38,466 bases of DNA from Thermodesulfovibrionales bacterium (GCA_026415415.1 JAOAHE010000012.1:1-38466), one strand, 5' to 3'; counted from the stretch's first letter, positions 1 through 7,373 are shown. The notes: a model not told the origin generated them from the sequence alone. Program-made: numbers and translations.

Positions 1-334
1 GCTATGGCTTGACCCAATTGTTGGTTTTGCAGTGTCAGCCTTCATAATTGTTTGGGCATATAGATTGATAAGGGATACAGCTAAGGTATTATTAGATGCC
101 GAAGCATCTGAAGATATAAGAAATCAAGTCATTAATGTTCTTGAGCAGGATGGAGACTCTAAGGTCATAGACCTTCATATATGGTTAGTAGGTCCACAGG
201 TGTACACTCTTATAGCAACCGTGGTTACCCATAATGCTAAGCAACCCGATGATTATAAATCCCTTTTACCTCAATGTCTTTTAATATCTCACCCAGTAAT
301 TGAGGTCAGACAATGTATGATATGTAAGGTGTGA
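1..334 (+). CDS. Cation diffusion facilitator, C-terminal part (DmeF-like Co/Ni efflux), truncated by the window edge
   Basis: The frame is open from base 2 to the TGA at 332-334, so the start lies outside the window. The first visible residues read LWLDPIVGF and lead into the last membrane helix. A cytoplasmic domain follows with VLLDAEAS, then DLHIWLVGPQVY and ending VIEVRQC. Known for the family: CDF proteins export divalent metal ions in exchange for protons, and their C-terminal ferredoxin-like domain senses metal and dimerises. The D(L)H(I)W...P pattern and the VEVxxC ending resemble the DmeF subgroup linked to cobalt and nickel, so that subgroup is inferred. About two thirds of the protein is missing here, so the metal-binding helices cannot be checked. 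Confidence 0.8.
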   Translation, partial: LWLDPIVGFAVSAFIIVWAYRLIRDTAKVLLDAEASEDIRNQVINVLEQDGDSKVIDLHIWLVGPQVYTLIATVVTHNAKQPDDYKSLLPQCLLISHPVIEVRQCMICKV

Positions 335-991
335 CTTGGGCTTATAGTTGTTAACTTATAAACTGTTGAGTGAAGAAGGATTAGTAGATCATTTTTAAGA
401 TTTCTTTGTAACTAAATAAGTCGTCAAAGTCAAAAATAAATATACCCTATTATAAAGAAAATCTTATGTAGTTAATGCATATTATAAGAGAGTGTATTAG
501 AAAAATAATATAAAAGAGAGTTGCTATAGGTTATCAAAAAGCTTGATAATAAAGATGTTTAACTGTCTATAGTAGTGTAGAGATAAGTTTGCCTCTAAGA
601 CTTAAATGTGTTAAATAGTTTGAAGACATGTTTGAGAAGTTTATATTAGTCTTTACTTTTCAGGTAAGGGGATGATAGTTGAATGACTCAGAGAATCCAT
701 GAGGGGGTGATAAGACATTTAAGCATAGGTTATCAATTTTAGTTATACTGTAATCCTTTGATTAATGCACAGATAAATATGCAAAGGGATAGATGATCAT
801 CTTCATTAAAGAAAAGCTTTTCAGTAAGTCTTCTCAGTTTAATTAAACTTATTAGATCTCCAAAATTCATAATCATTAATATAGAAAAGATACTTATAGA
901 ATTTATTATTGTAAAAAGGTGAATTGCCGTATTCATCTTGGTTTATAAGTAGCATTAAGTTTTTTTCATAGCAAATGTTTATAATAAAAAA
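335..991. other. Intergenic gap of 657 bases with no recognisable gene
   Basis: This AT-rich stretch lies between the cation efflux gene and xseA. The only open frame of any length is on the minus strand (739-936, 65 codons). It encodes a hydrophobic stretch followed by a charged tail, with no motif I recognise and no convincing ribosome binding site. Translating the other frames gives frequent stops. It may be decayed coding sequence, but no family can be named. No strong terminator follows the upstream gene. Confidence 0.5.
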
Positions 992-2347
992 ATGAGTAAA
1001 AAGCCAGATATAAAATATTTAACTTTATATGAACTTACACTTTTAATAAAAGAGACGATAGATATAACTTTTTCAGAGTATTATTGGGTGATTGCTGAGA
1101 TTTCAGAATTAAGACTTAACCAAAAAGGTCATTGTTATCTTGAACTTATTGAAAAGAGAGATGACATTATAGTTGCTCAAGTTAGAGGTAACATTTGGGC
1201 TTATGATTATAGAAGGCTTTCTTTGAAGTTTTTTAACGAAACTGGTGAAGCTCTGAAGGAAGGTATAAAAATGCTTTTTCTTGTCTCTGTTAACTTTCAT
1301 GAGGTCTATGGCTTAAGTTTCAATATTAAAGACTTAGACCCTACCTATACCTTAGGCGAGATGACAAGAAAAAAAAGGGAGACAATCTTTAAGCTACAAC
1401 AAGAAGGATTAATTGATTTAAACAAAGCCTTGTCTTTACCTCTTGTACCTCAAAGGATAGCTATTGTATCTTCACCTACGGCTGCTGGTTATGTTGACTT
1501 TGTTGACCATTTGAGAAAAAATGAATATGGTTATGCTTTCTATACTAAACTTTTCTCTGCAATTATGCAAGGTGAAGAGGCAGAACAATCAATAATTAAC
1601 TCTATAAGAAAGATAAAAAAAGAAAAATCTTTTTTTGACTTAGTAGTAATTGTTAGAGGTGGTGGATCACAGGTAGATCTAAGTTGTTTTGATAGTTATA
1701 AAATAGCATCTGAGATAGCCAAGTTCCCTTTACCAGTGATTACTGGGATAGGACATGAAAAGGATGATACAGTAGCTGATATGGTGGCTCATACTAAAAT
1801 GAAGACTCCTACAGCTGTGGCTGAGTTTATAATATCTGGGATACGTAGTTTTGAAGAGAGGATTTTAGAGTTTAGAAAACAAGTTATTAGATCTGCTGAA
1901 CATATCTTGAAAGATCAAAATTATAAACTTAACAATACTATTAACAAGCTTATTAAATCAACGCAGCATATTTTAAATACAAACAAGAATAAAATGGAGC
2001 TATTTATTCACAGGTTATTATCATCTCATAGGGTAAATATAGCGAGAAAGGACAACAAACTTTATCTTATCCAAAAAAACCTTCAACTTGCTATAAATCA
2101 TTTACTTATAAGGCATAAAGGCAAATTAGATAATTTAGAAAAGGCTTTACATCTACTTGATCCTTCTAATATTTTAAAAAGAGGATACAGTATCACTTAT
2201 TTTAGGAATAAATCTCTTAAAGACACTTCAAAGCTGGAAAATGGTTTTATAATTACTACAAAGCTTTATAAGGGGATTTTAGAAAGTAAGATAATCAAAA
2301 TCAACGATTATAATGATGGAGAAGGAAGAAATGATGAAATACAGTGA
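992..2347 (+). CDS. xseA: Exodeoxyribonuclease VII large subunit
   Basis: This 451-residue protein is the catalytic subunit of exonuclease VII, which degrades single-stranded DNA to oligonucleotides in the cytoplasm. The N-terminal 110 residues have the OB-fold pattern of the family (TFSEYYWVIAEIS, GHCYLELIEK). The catalytic core shows the family signatures IAIVSSPTAAGYVDF, VVIVRGGGSQVDLSCFD, PVITGIGHEKDDTVAD and KTPTAVAEF. A long Lys- and Leu-rich helical region follows, then the C-terminal LKRGYSIT segment. Length is normal for the family. The gene overlaps the start of xseB, as expected for partners of one enzyme made in fixed ratio. Confidence 0.96.
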   Translation: MSKKPDIKYLTLYELTLLIKETIDITFSEYYWVIAEISELRLNQKGHCYLELIEKRDDIIVAQVRGNIWAYDYRRLSLKFFNETGEALKEGIKMLFLVSVNFHEVYGLSFNIKDLDPTYTLGEMTRKKRETIFKLQQEGLIDLNKALSLPLVPQRIAIVSSPTAAGYVDFVDHLRKNEYGYAFYTKLFSAIMQGEEAEQSIINSIRKIKKEKSFFDLVVIVRGGGSQVDLSCFDSYKIASEIAKFPLPVITGIGHEKDDTVADMVAHTKMKTPTAVAEFIISGIRSFEERILEFRKQVIRSAEHILKDQNYKLNNTINKLIKSTQHILNTNKNKMELFIHRLLSSHRVNIARKDNKLYLIQKNLQLAINHLLIRHKGKLDNLEKALHLLDPSNILKRGYSITYFRNKSLKDTSKLENGFIITTKLYKGILESKIIKINDYNDGEGRNDEIQ

Positions 2348-2537
2348 AGCTCTATCTGAGCTAGAAAAAATCGTTAAACAGATTGAAAATGAAGAGATAG
2401 ATATTGATACTTTAACTGAAAAGATAAAAAGAGCAGATTACCTCTGCAAATTTTGTAGAGCTAAATTAAGGAGCACCGAAGAAGAAGTAAAAAGTATCCT
2501 TAGGGAAATAGAGCAACCAGCTGAAGATAGTTCTTAG
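2331..2537 (+). CDS. xseB: Exodeoxyribonuclease VII small subunit
   Basis: This small helical protein binds several copies per large subunit and is needed for exonuclease VII activity. The pattern MKYSEALSELEKIVKQIE is the family N-terminus, followed by the second helix with CKFCRAKLRSTEEEV. The open frame reaches back to an ATG at 2313, but GGAGAAGGAAG at 2318-2328 is a good ribosome binding site. It sits just before the ATGATG at 2331-2336, so I place the start at 2331. The gene overlaps the last 17 bases of xseA, which implies translational coupling. About 68 residues is typical for XseB. Confidence 0.93.
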   Translation: MMKYSEALSELEKIVKQIENEEIDIDTLTEKIKRADYLCKFCRAKLRSTEEEVKSILREIEQPAEDSS

Positions 2538-2620
2538 TGTTTTTTTCTCGTAATTTTATTTTAGATTGTTTACTTTTGCTTGGAGTAGATAATAGCTTTT
2601 GATTTATAAAAATCATAGAA

Positions 2621-3658
2621 TCATTCTATTTTGCCTAACATCTTGATAAAGACTTTGATCAATTCTGGGTCATAGTCCCCTGAATCATTTAGTATTATTT
2701 TGAGTGCCTCAAAGGGACTATAGGCTGGCTTGTAAGGTCTCTGGGTTGTTAGGGCATCGTAACAATCTGCTATAGCGCATATTCTACCGAAGAGTTTTAT
2801 TTCTGGCTCTTTTAACCCTAAAGGATAACCTTTACCAGATAGTTTTTCATGATGTTGGGTAATGGCATAAAAGGACTCCTTTGGGAAAAAATCGTGTTTT
2901 TCTAAAATTCTTTTGCCTTCAATAACATGACTTTTCATAATCTGGTATTCTAAGGGTGAAAGCCTTGTTGGTTTATTAAGGATTTCTGCAGATATTATGC
3001 TTTTGCCGATATCATGTAGTAAAGATCCTAAACCAAGAGTAGCGATCTTTTCAGAGGGTAAATTTATAGTAATTCCTAAGCCGATAGATAATACAGCTAC
3101 GTTTACTGAATGAGTATAGGTGTAGTAGTCATAGTTTTTGATTGAGATTAAGTTATATAAAGTATCTCTATTTTCAAATATTAAAGAGGCTATGGTCTCA
3201 ACGGCTTTTTTTGCTTCTTTAATTTTTTCTCCACATCTTGGCTCATTTAAAACATTCCTCATCATAATTTTAGTTTTTTCCTTAGTAACGACTGCTTTTA
3301 TTTCTTTATCGGTTTTTGCTGATGATAATTTTTTTTCCATTGACTCCAAATACTCATTATAGAGGGGTAAGTCTGAATTAATAATCATTAAATCACCATC
3401 TACATTTATTAAATCAGAAGTAATTTTTTTAGGCTGTGATGGAGATGCTTTAAATAGTGACTTAAAGCTGAAATTTTTGTGGACATATACTTCAAAAGGA
3501 ACTTCGCTATCAGGGATTAAAGCTTTTTTCTCTATTTGGTAATATCTTTCAATATCGTGATAGTATTTTTTTTGGATTGCAAGACCATTGTCTTCTTTTC
3601 TATCGTCATTATCTACTTTGTCCAGTTTAGTGTCTTTTGGAATAATATATCTTTTCAT
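2621..3658 (-). CDS. HD-GYP domain protein, probable cyclic-di-GMP phosphodiesterase
   Basis: This 345-residue protein has a C-terminal HD-GYP domain from about residue 150. Metal ligands typical of the class are visible: H183, the HD pair H215-D216 with K219 (LLHDIGKS), H244, H269-H270, and GYP at 277-279 in GKGYPLG, followed by D298 in AIADCYDALTT and RPYKPAYSP. Known for the family: such enzymes hydrolyse cyclic-di-GMP and control motility or biofilm formation. The N-terminal 145 residues have no membrane helix and no receiver domain and are not recognised, so the input signal is unknown. All catalytic residues look intact, so it is probably active. It stands alone, convergent with xseB. 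Confidence 0.9.
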   Translation of the reverse strand: MKRYIIPKDTKLDKVDNDDRKEDNGLAIQKKYYHDIERYYQIEKKALIPDSEVPFEVYVHKNFSFKSLFKASPSQPKKITSDLINVDGDLMIINSDLPLYNEYLESMEKKLSSAKTDKEIKAVVTKEKTKIMMRNVLNEPRCGEKIKEAKKAVETIASLIFENRDTLYNLISIKNYDYYTYTHSVNVAVLSIGLGITINLPSEKIATLGLGSLLHDIGKSIISAEILNKPTRLSPLEYQIMKSHVIEGKRILEKHDFFPKESFYAITQHHEKLSGKGYPLGLKEPEIKLFGRICAIADCYDALTTQRPYKPAYSPFEALKIILNDSGDYDPELIKVFIKMLGKIE

Positions 3659-3725
3659 GATTTTAAAATTAAGTTAGTTTTGTAATTTTAAGAGTTGTAA
3701 TATTTAATCCTAACATAATTTAAAA

Positions 3726-3974
3726 TCAAAATGATTCACTTTGCGAACGGAGTTTCTTAAGTCCTGTATAGAATAATACCATTCCAATTACTGTTATAGT
3801 AAAATCAGCAAAAGGGAATAACCTAAAAGTATAACGAAAAAATAAAGGGATCTCTGAATAAATAAGTTTGCTACTGCCTGTAAAATCACTTCCGATTTCT
3901 GACCAATAATATGCAGATATAATGGTAATTATTAACCCCACAACAAGCTCAAAACTTATTTTAACCTTATTCAT
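3726..3974 (-). CDS. Small two-helix membrane protein of unknown function
   Basis: This 82-residue protein has two predicted membrane helices, near residues 8-25 (ELVVGLIITIISAYYW) and 55-74 (ADFTITVIGMVLFYTGL), separated by a polar loop with two aromatic patches. A basic tail ends the protein. It starts two bases after the stop codon of the exported protein upstream (3977-4726), so the two are almost certainly cotranscribed. I do not recognise a family. The pairing suggests an inner-membrane partner of that periplasmic protein, which is inference from spacing alone. Confidence 0.7.
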   Translation of the reverse strand: MNKVKISFELVVGLIITIISAYYWSEIGSDFTGSSKLIYSEIPLFFRYTFRLFPFADFTITVIGMVLFYTGLKKLRSQSESF

Positions 3975-3976
3975 AA

Positions 3977-4726
3977 TTAGGTTGCCCCCTTAAGATTTTT
4001 TTTAAAAATTATTTTTTTTATCTCTACCCAGTCAGAAACGGCTATTGTTCCTTCAATGTCTTTAAAACTAATAGTCTGTGAGTTATATCTTTTTCCTATA
4101 TCTACTACTTTTCCACCGATAGTCGCCTTGATAATTATACCTTTTTTAACTAAGCTATCTATTAAATCTTTTTCATCTATTGAGATTATTGGTAAATCAG
4201 GATATTCATATTTTCTAAACCATTTTCTTATCACTGCTTTATTTAAAAAACCTGATTGGATAATTATTATAGGGTATCTTTTATTGATCTCTTTAATTGC
4301 TAACTGACTATTAGTTTTTGGTATAAACTCAAGGAATTTTCTATCAAGAAAGCTTTCCTCAAATTCTATTAAGATAATCTTATCTTTTCTGTCTAAAACT
4401 AATAGAAAACCTATATTTTCATCATTAGCTGACTTTACTTTTATTTTCAGTAGCCCTTTTTTTGAAGCTAAATACTCTTTATAGGCAACCCCATCGCCTC
4501 CTGATAAGGTTTTGCCAACGAAGTCGTCCTTTATATAAAACTCTACGATCTCACCGCCTTTTTTTGAAAAGCCTCTGGTTATCTCAGCTTTGAGCATTAC
4601 TTTTTCGTTTTTGATAGCGATGATGTCATGAACTATTACATCAGCAAATAAATTATCCTCTACTGTTAATGTAATAGAAGTAAATAAGAAAAAAGCTATG
4701 ATTATTGCTTTTCTTTTTGTAATCAT
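3977..4726 (-). CDS. Exported protein: Ig-like N-terminus plus degenerate HAD/LNS2-like domain
   Basis: Residues 1-28 form a signal peptide (basic start, hydrophobic core, LFA before D29). Residues about 35-110 read like a beta-sandwich (MLKAEITRGFSKKGG, GGDGVAYKEYLASKKGLLKIKV). The remaining 130 residues follow the layout of an HAD fold of the lipin/LNS2 type: a hydrophobic strand ending in IEFEES, then YPIIIIQSGFLNKAVIRKWF in the place of the motif II strand and helix, then a helix with LIDSLVKKGI. The expected DxDxT/S nucleophile motif is replaced by E-F-E-E-S, so phosphatase activity is doubtful. No gene name can be given. The two-domain reading is by eye and needs a structure comparison. 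Confidence 0.6.
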   Translation of the reverse strand: MITKRKAIIIAFFLFTSITLTVEDNLFADVIVHDIIAIKNEKVMLKAEITRGFSKKGGEIVEFYIKDDFVGKTLSGGDGVAYKEYLASKKGLLKIKVKSANDENIGFLLVLDRKDKIILIEFEESFLDRKFLEFIPKTNSQLAIKEINKRYPIIIIQSGFLNKAVIRKWFRKYEYPDLPIISIDEKDLIDSLVKKGIIIKATIGGKVVDIGKRYNSQTISFKDIEGTIAVSDWVEIKKIIFKKNLKGAT

Positions 4727-4771
4727 ATATTATTTTCTCATTTTGCTTAAAGCTTAAACAATAAGGAGATC

Positions 4772-4800
4772 TTGACATATTAAATTAAAATAGTTTAAAT
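4772..4800 (+). promoter_or_regulatory. Probable sigma-70 promoter for the aroF leader
   Basis: A perfect -35 box TTGACA lies at 4772-4777, followed by a 17-base spacer and TTAAAT at 4795-4800 as a -10 box (4 of 6 matches). Transcription would begin near 4807. That leaves only about six bases before the leader ATG at 4813, so the leader peptide would be translated from a nearly leaderless mRNA. A TATAAT at 4800-4805 is closer to consensus but lies 22 bases from the -35 box. Confidence 0.55.
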
Positions 4801-4812
4801 ATAATCAATACT

Positions 4813-4908
4813 ATGAAAAAGTTATCCAATAATTCAAACATCTACCGTAAGTTTTGGCGCTTTTTTTTCTTTTTTATGCCGTCTATCTTCGGTAGATGGT
4901 TGATTTAG
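4813..4908 (+). CDS. Phe/Trp-rich leader peptide of the aroF attenuator
   Basis: This 31-codon frame runs from ATG at 4813 to TAG at 4906-4908. It contains seven Phe codons, five of them consecutive (4861-4875), plus two Trp and one Tyr; the core reads YRKFWRFFFFFMPSIFGRW. A run like this is the hallmark of amino-acid attenuation leaders such as E. coli PheL. It lies between a promoter and a terminator ahead of aroF, whose product supplies aromatic amino acid synthesis. The peptide itself probably has no function. Ribosome position on the Phe codons would be the signal. No Shine-Dalgarno sequence is visible, in keeping with a near-leaderless start. The next in-frame stop upstream is at 4786-4788. 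Confidence 0.8.
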   Translation: MKKLSNNSNIYRKFWRFFFFFMPSIFGRWLI

Positions 4909-5020
4909 AGGATAGGCAATTATAAACTTTAAATAAACCATACACCGGGGATAGACAAAGGGTCGCCCCGGTGTAAAAATTTTTAAAGCCGAGGGCAACC
5001 ATCCCTCGGCTTTATTTTTT
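4839..5020 (+). promoter_or_regulatory. Transcription attenuator of aroF: alternating RNA stems
   Basis: Five stem pairings can be drawn, and each excludes its neighbour. Stem 1:2 pairs 4839-4847 with 4890-4898 (9 perfect pairs around the Phe codons). Stem 2:3 pairs 4881-4893 with 4944-4956 (13 pairs, two of them G-U). Stem 3:4 pairs 4941-4950 with 4966-4975 (10 perfect pairs). Stem 4:5 pairs 4965-4971 with 4989-4996 (7 pairs, one bulged A). Stem 5:6 is the terminator, 4985-4995 with 5003-5013. Inferred logic: a ribosome stalled on Phe codons lets 2:3 form, which breaks 3:4, allows 4:5 and prevents termination. A ribosome reaching the stop codon covers segment 2, so 3:4 and the terminator form. 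Without translation, 1:2 also favours termination. The pairings are read from sequence; energies were not computed. Confidence 0.8.
4985..5020 (+). terminator. Intrinsic terminator in the aroF leader
   Basis: An 11-pair perfect stem (AAAGCCGAGGG with CCCTCGGCTTT) has a 7-base loop and is followed by A and six T residues (5015-5020). It lies 28 bases upstream of the aroF ATG and cannot serve any upstream plus-strand gene other than the leader, so it is an attenuator terminator. Confidence 0.9.
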
Positions 5021-5047
5021 AGAAAAATCAAACAAAAGGAGTGAGAA

Positions 5048-6099
5048 ATGATTATCGTTATGAAACCTGAAGCAACAACAAAGGAAAAAGAGGATGTTAT
5101 TATGCGAGTTAAAGAACTGGGGTATAAACCTCATGTAATTGTTGGTTCAACAAGAGATGTAATAGGTGCAGTTGGAGATGAACGGGGCAAGTTCATATTA
5201 CAATCAATTGAGTCAATGAAGGGGGTTGAAAAGGTAGTCCCTATACTCAAACCTTATAAGCTTGCATCAAGAGAAGTTAAAAAAGAGTCAAGCGTTATTA
5301 AGATAGCGGAAAATCTTTTTATTGGAGGTGACAATATAGTTATAATCGCAGGACCTTGTGCCGTAGAGAGCGAGGAGCAGATTATTAAAGTAGCTCAGGC
5401 GGTTAAAGAGGCTGGCGCTGATATTTTAAGAGGTGGTGCTTATAAACCTCGCACTTCACCATATAACTTTCAAGGGATGAAAGCAGAGGGACTGAAACTT
5501 CTTTCAAAAGCGAGCCAGATAACGGGGTTACCAGTTATAACAGAGGTAGTTAATCCAGAATCAGCAGATTTAGTAGCAGAGTATTCGGATATACTTCAAA
5601 TTGGCACAAGAAACTCTCAAAATTATGAACTACTTAAAGCAGTAGGAAAGCTGAAGAAGCCTGTTATGCTTAAAAGAGGGATGTCTATGACAATCCAAGA
5701 GCTTTTAATGAGTGCAGAGTATATACTAGTGAGGGAAATAGTTCAGTAATTCTATGTGAAAGGGGTATAAGAACTTTTGAGACGAAGACACGTAATACTC
5801 TTGATCTTTCAGCAGTTCCTGTTTTAAAAGAAGAAACTCACTTGCCTATTATTGTAGACCCTTCACATTCTACAGGATATTCTAAATATGTACCTTCTAT
5901 GTCATTTGCATCAATAGCAAGTGGTGCTGATGGAATCATGGTTGAAGTTCACCCGGAGCCTGACAAAGCACTTTCTGATGGGCAACAATCACTCTCTCCC
6001 GAGGCTTTTTCTGAGATGGTAAAAAGACTTATTCCTTTTATTTTATCAGCACAAAGAGGGATGAACAATGTATTAAAAAACAAGTATTTTGGCTCATAA
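5048..6099 (+). pseudogene. aroF: 3-deoxy-7-phosphoheptulonate (DAHP) synthase, interrupted by a one-base frameshift
   Basis: The enzyme joins phosphoenolpyruvate and erythrose 4-phosphate, the first step of the shikimate pathway. Residues 1-70 form the ferredoxin-like regulatory domain seen in Thermotoga-type DAHP synthases, where it gives feedback inhibition. The barrel follows with [15 protein letters not shown] and [17 protein letters not shown]. The first frame ends early at TAA 5747-5749 after [11 protein letters not shown]. From about 5731 the next frame continues the family sequence, [28 protein letters not shown] and [14 protein letters not shown], to the stop at 6097-6099. One base is missing near 5726-5731. 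If restored, the protein would be about 350 residues, normal length. AAAGGAG at 5035-5041 is the ribosome binding site. Whether the shift is real or a sequencing error cannot be told here. Confidence 0.9.
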
Positions 6100-6139
6100 A
6101 ATAACTTAAATGTATTGTTTATGCATAAAGTATTTTAAA

Positions 6140-6583
6140 TTAAAAAATGTTTTCCTTAATGATTGAACCGTCTTTAAGAAGATAGACTATTTCTTTGAGC
6201 TGGGCGTTTTTTATCATTCTTCTACATAGGAGGCATGGTGTGCCATTGGCAAATGTATTGTCTTCTTCAAATCCAGCTATGTATATAGTTGCATTTTTCA
6301 TTCTTTCAGGAGAGCCATTTATTATAGCATTTTGTTCTGCATGGACCGCTTCACAAAGCTCATATCTTTCTCCTGCGGGTATATTAAGCTCTTTTCTTTT
6401 GCAACTCTGTAAGTCAACACAATTTAGTGAGCCTCTTGGTGCTCCGTTATAACCTGTGCTTACTATGACATTATCTTTAACTATAACAGCTCCATATCTA
6501 CGCCTAATACATGTGGAACGAGAAGCAACTACTTTTGCGATCTCTATAAAGTATTCATCCCATGAAGGTCTTTTAAAAGCCAT
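6140..6583 (-). CDS. dCMP deaminase (ComEB-like)
   Basis: This 147-residue zinc enzyme converts dCMP to dUMP and so supplies thymidylate synthesis. The catalytic zinc site is visible: H81-A82-E83 in EAVHAEQNAI, and P116-C117-x-x-C120 in GTPCLLCRRMI. The N-terminus (RPSWDEYFIEIA, STCIRRRYGAVIV, STGYNGAPRG) matches the dCMP deaminase subgroup rather than cytidine or tRNA adenosine deaminases. Length is normal. The gene is convergent with aroF and has no close operon partner. Upstream of it lies a 286-base gap shared with the divergent gene at 6870. Confidence 0.93.
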   Translation of the reverse strand: MAFKRPSWDEYFIEIAKVVASRSTCIRRRYGAVIVKDNVIVSTGYNGAPRGSLNCVDLQSCKRKELNIPAGERYELCEAVHAEQNAIINGSPERMKNATIYIAGFEEDNTFANGTPCLLCRRMIKNAQLKEIVYLLKDGSIIKENIF

Positions 6584-6869
6584 ATTAATTCATTAAAGTT
6601 AGCAAATTTAAAGATATTTTGAAAAAGTTGCTCTTAAAAATATCAAAATCTTCTTTTGTTTAATAGTTTAACATAAGACAAAAGATCTTTTGACTTTAAT
6701 ATTACAGATTATATAATCAGACTTTTCAAACGGGGAACTTTCTTTAAAGAATCAAAAGCTACAAGGTAAAATGAAATTTTGCTTTAATTTTCAAAGAATC
6801 TTGTTTTTGGAATGATTTCTATTTATAGCAGATTAATTTCATGTTAAAATTGAAATAAAAGGAGAGATA

Positions 6870-7355
6870 ATGAAACTGCGTGTATTTTTTATAATGACTA
6901 TCTTGATGTTTTTTGGGATAACATCTTTACCCTCACCAGAGAATACTGACGATAAAGAGCATCCTTTTTCACAACATCTAATCTCAATTTATTCTAAATA
7001 TCTTAAATTTGTTAGAGAAGGTGATGTCTCATCTGCTTTAAGTTACATGATAGCTGAATATGCACAAATGAATAATCTTATTACTGCAGATCTACTTAAG
7101 GAGATGTCAGCTGATGAGCTTGATCCTCAAGAATCAGTATTTGTTAGGGTAGATGCATCACAAGATATCTCAAGACTTGTTTATTATAAAGCTGATAAGG
7201 ACTATAAGAGTTGGCAAGCTATTGTCTTTAAGCTTGAATCTGGAAAATGGAAAATAGCCAAGATAATCAAATATGGGACAAACATTGAATCTGAAGAGGA
7301 TGTTTTAAAAAGTCTAATTAGCGATACCGACCATTATTTTCAAAAACATAACTAA
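6870..7355 (+). CDS. Small exported protein, possibly NTF2/SnoaL-like
   Basis: This 161-residue protein has an N-terminal hydrophobic segment (residues 4-18, RVFFIMTILMFFGIT) that serves as signal peptide or anchor; there is no lipobox cysteine. The rest looks like an alpha+beta cone: helices with ISIYSKYLKFVREGDVSSALSYM, then strands with SRLVYYKADKDYKSWQAIVF and LESGKWKIAKIIKYG. The ending, a strand with GKWKI followed by another strand, is common in NTF2-like domains. The product at 23455-23877 has a comparable plan, but I see no close sequence match. GGAGAG upstream of the ATG supports this start. Function is unknown. Confidence 0.65.
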   Translation: MKLRVFFIMTILMFFGITSLPSPENTDDKEHPFSQHLISIYSKYLKFVREGDVSSALSYMIAEYAQMNNLITADLLKEMSADELDPQESVFVRVDASQDISRLVYYKADKDYKSWQAIVFKLESGKWKIAKIIKYGTNIESEEDVLKSLISDTDHYFQKHN

Positions 7356-7373
7356 AATTGTTTATACGAACTC

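Noticed and set aside
739-936. 65-codon minus-strand frame as a real gene
   Set aside because: It has no clear start signal and no known motif. Kept only as a note in the gap description.
2614-2628. Palindrome ATAGAATCATTCTAT as a terminator between xseB and the HD-GYP gene
   Set aside because: The stem is AT-rich with almost no room for a loop, and overlaps the HD-GYP stop codon. It has no adequate T-run for either strand.
4834-5031. 65-codon minus-strand open frame across the aroF leader
   Set aside because: It lies antisense to the leader peptide and the stems, its composition follows the inverted repeats, and it has no ribosome binding site. The plus-strand attenuator explains the sequence fully.
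5014-5047. A T-box or tryptophan-type riboswitch explanation of the aroF leader
   Set aside because: There is no T-box consensus and no specifier loop. The in-frame Phe-codon run and nested stems fit ribosome-mediated attenuation better.
5720-5750. Programmed ribosomal frameshifting in aroF
   Set aside because: No slippery heptamer and no stimulatory stem are seen, and DAHP synthases are not known to use it. A mutation or base-call error is simpler.
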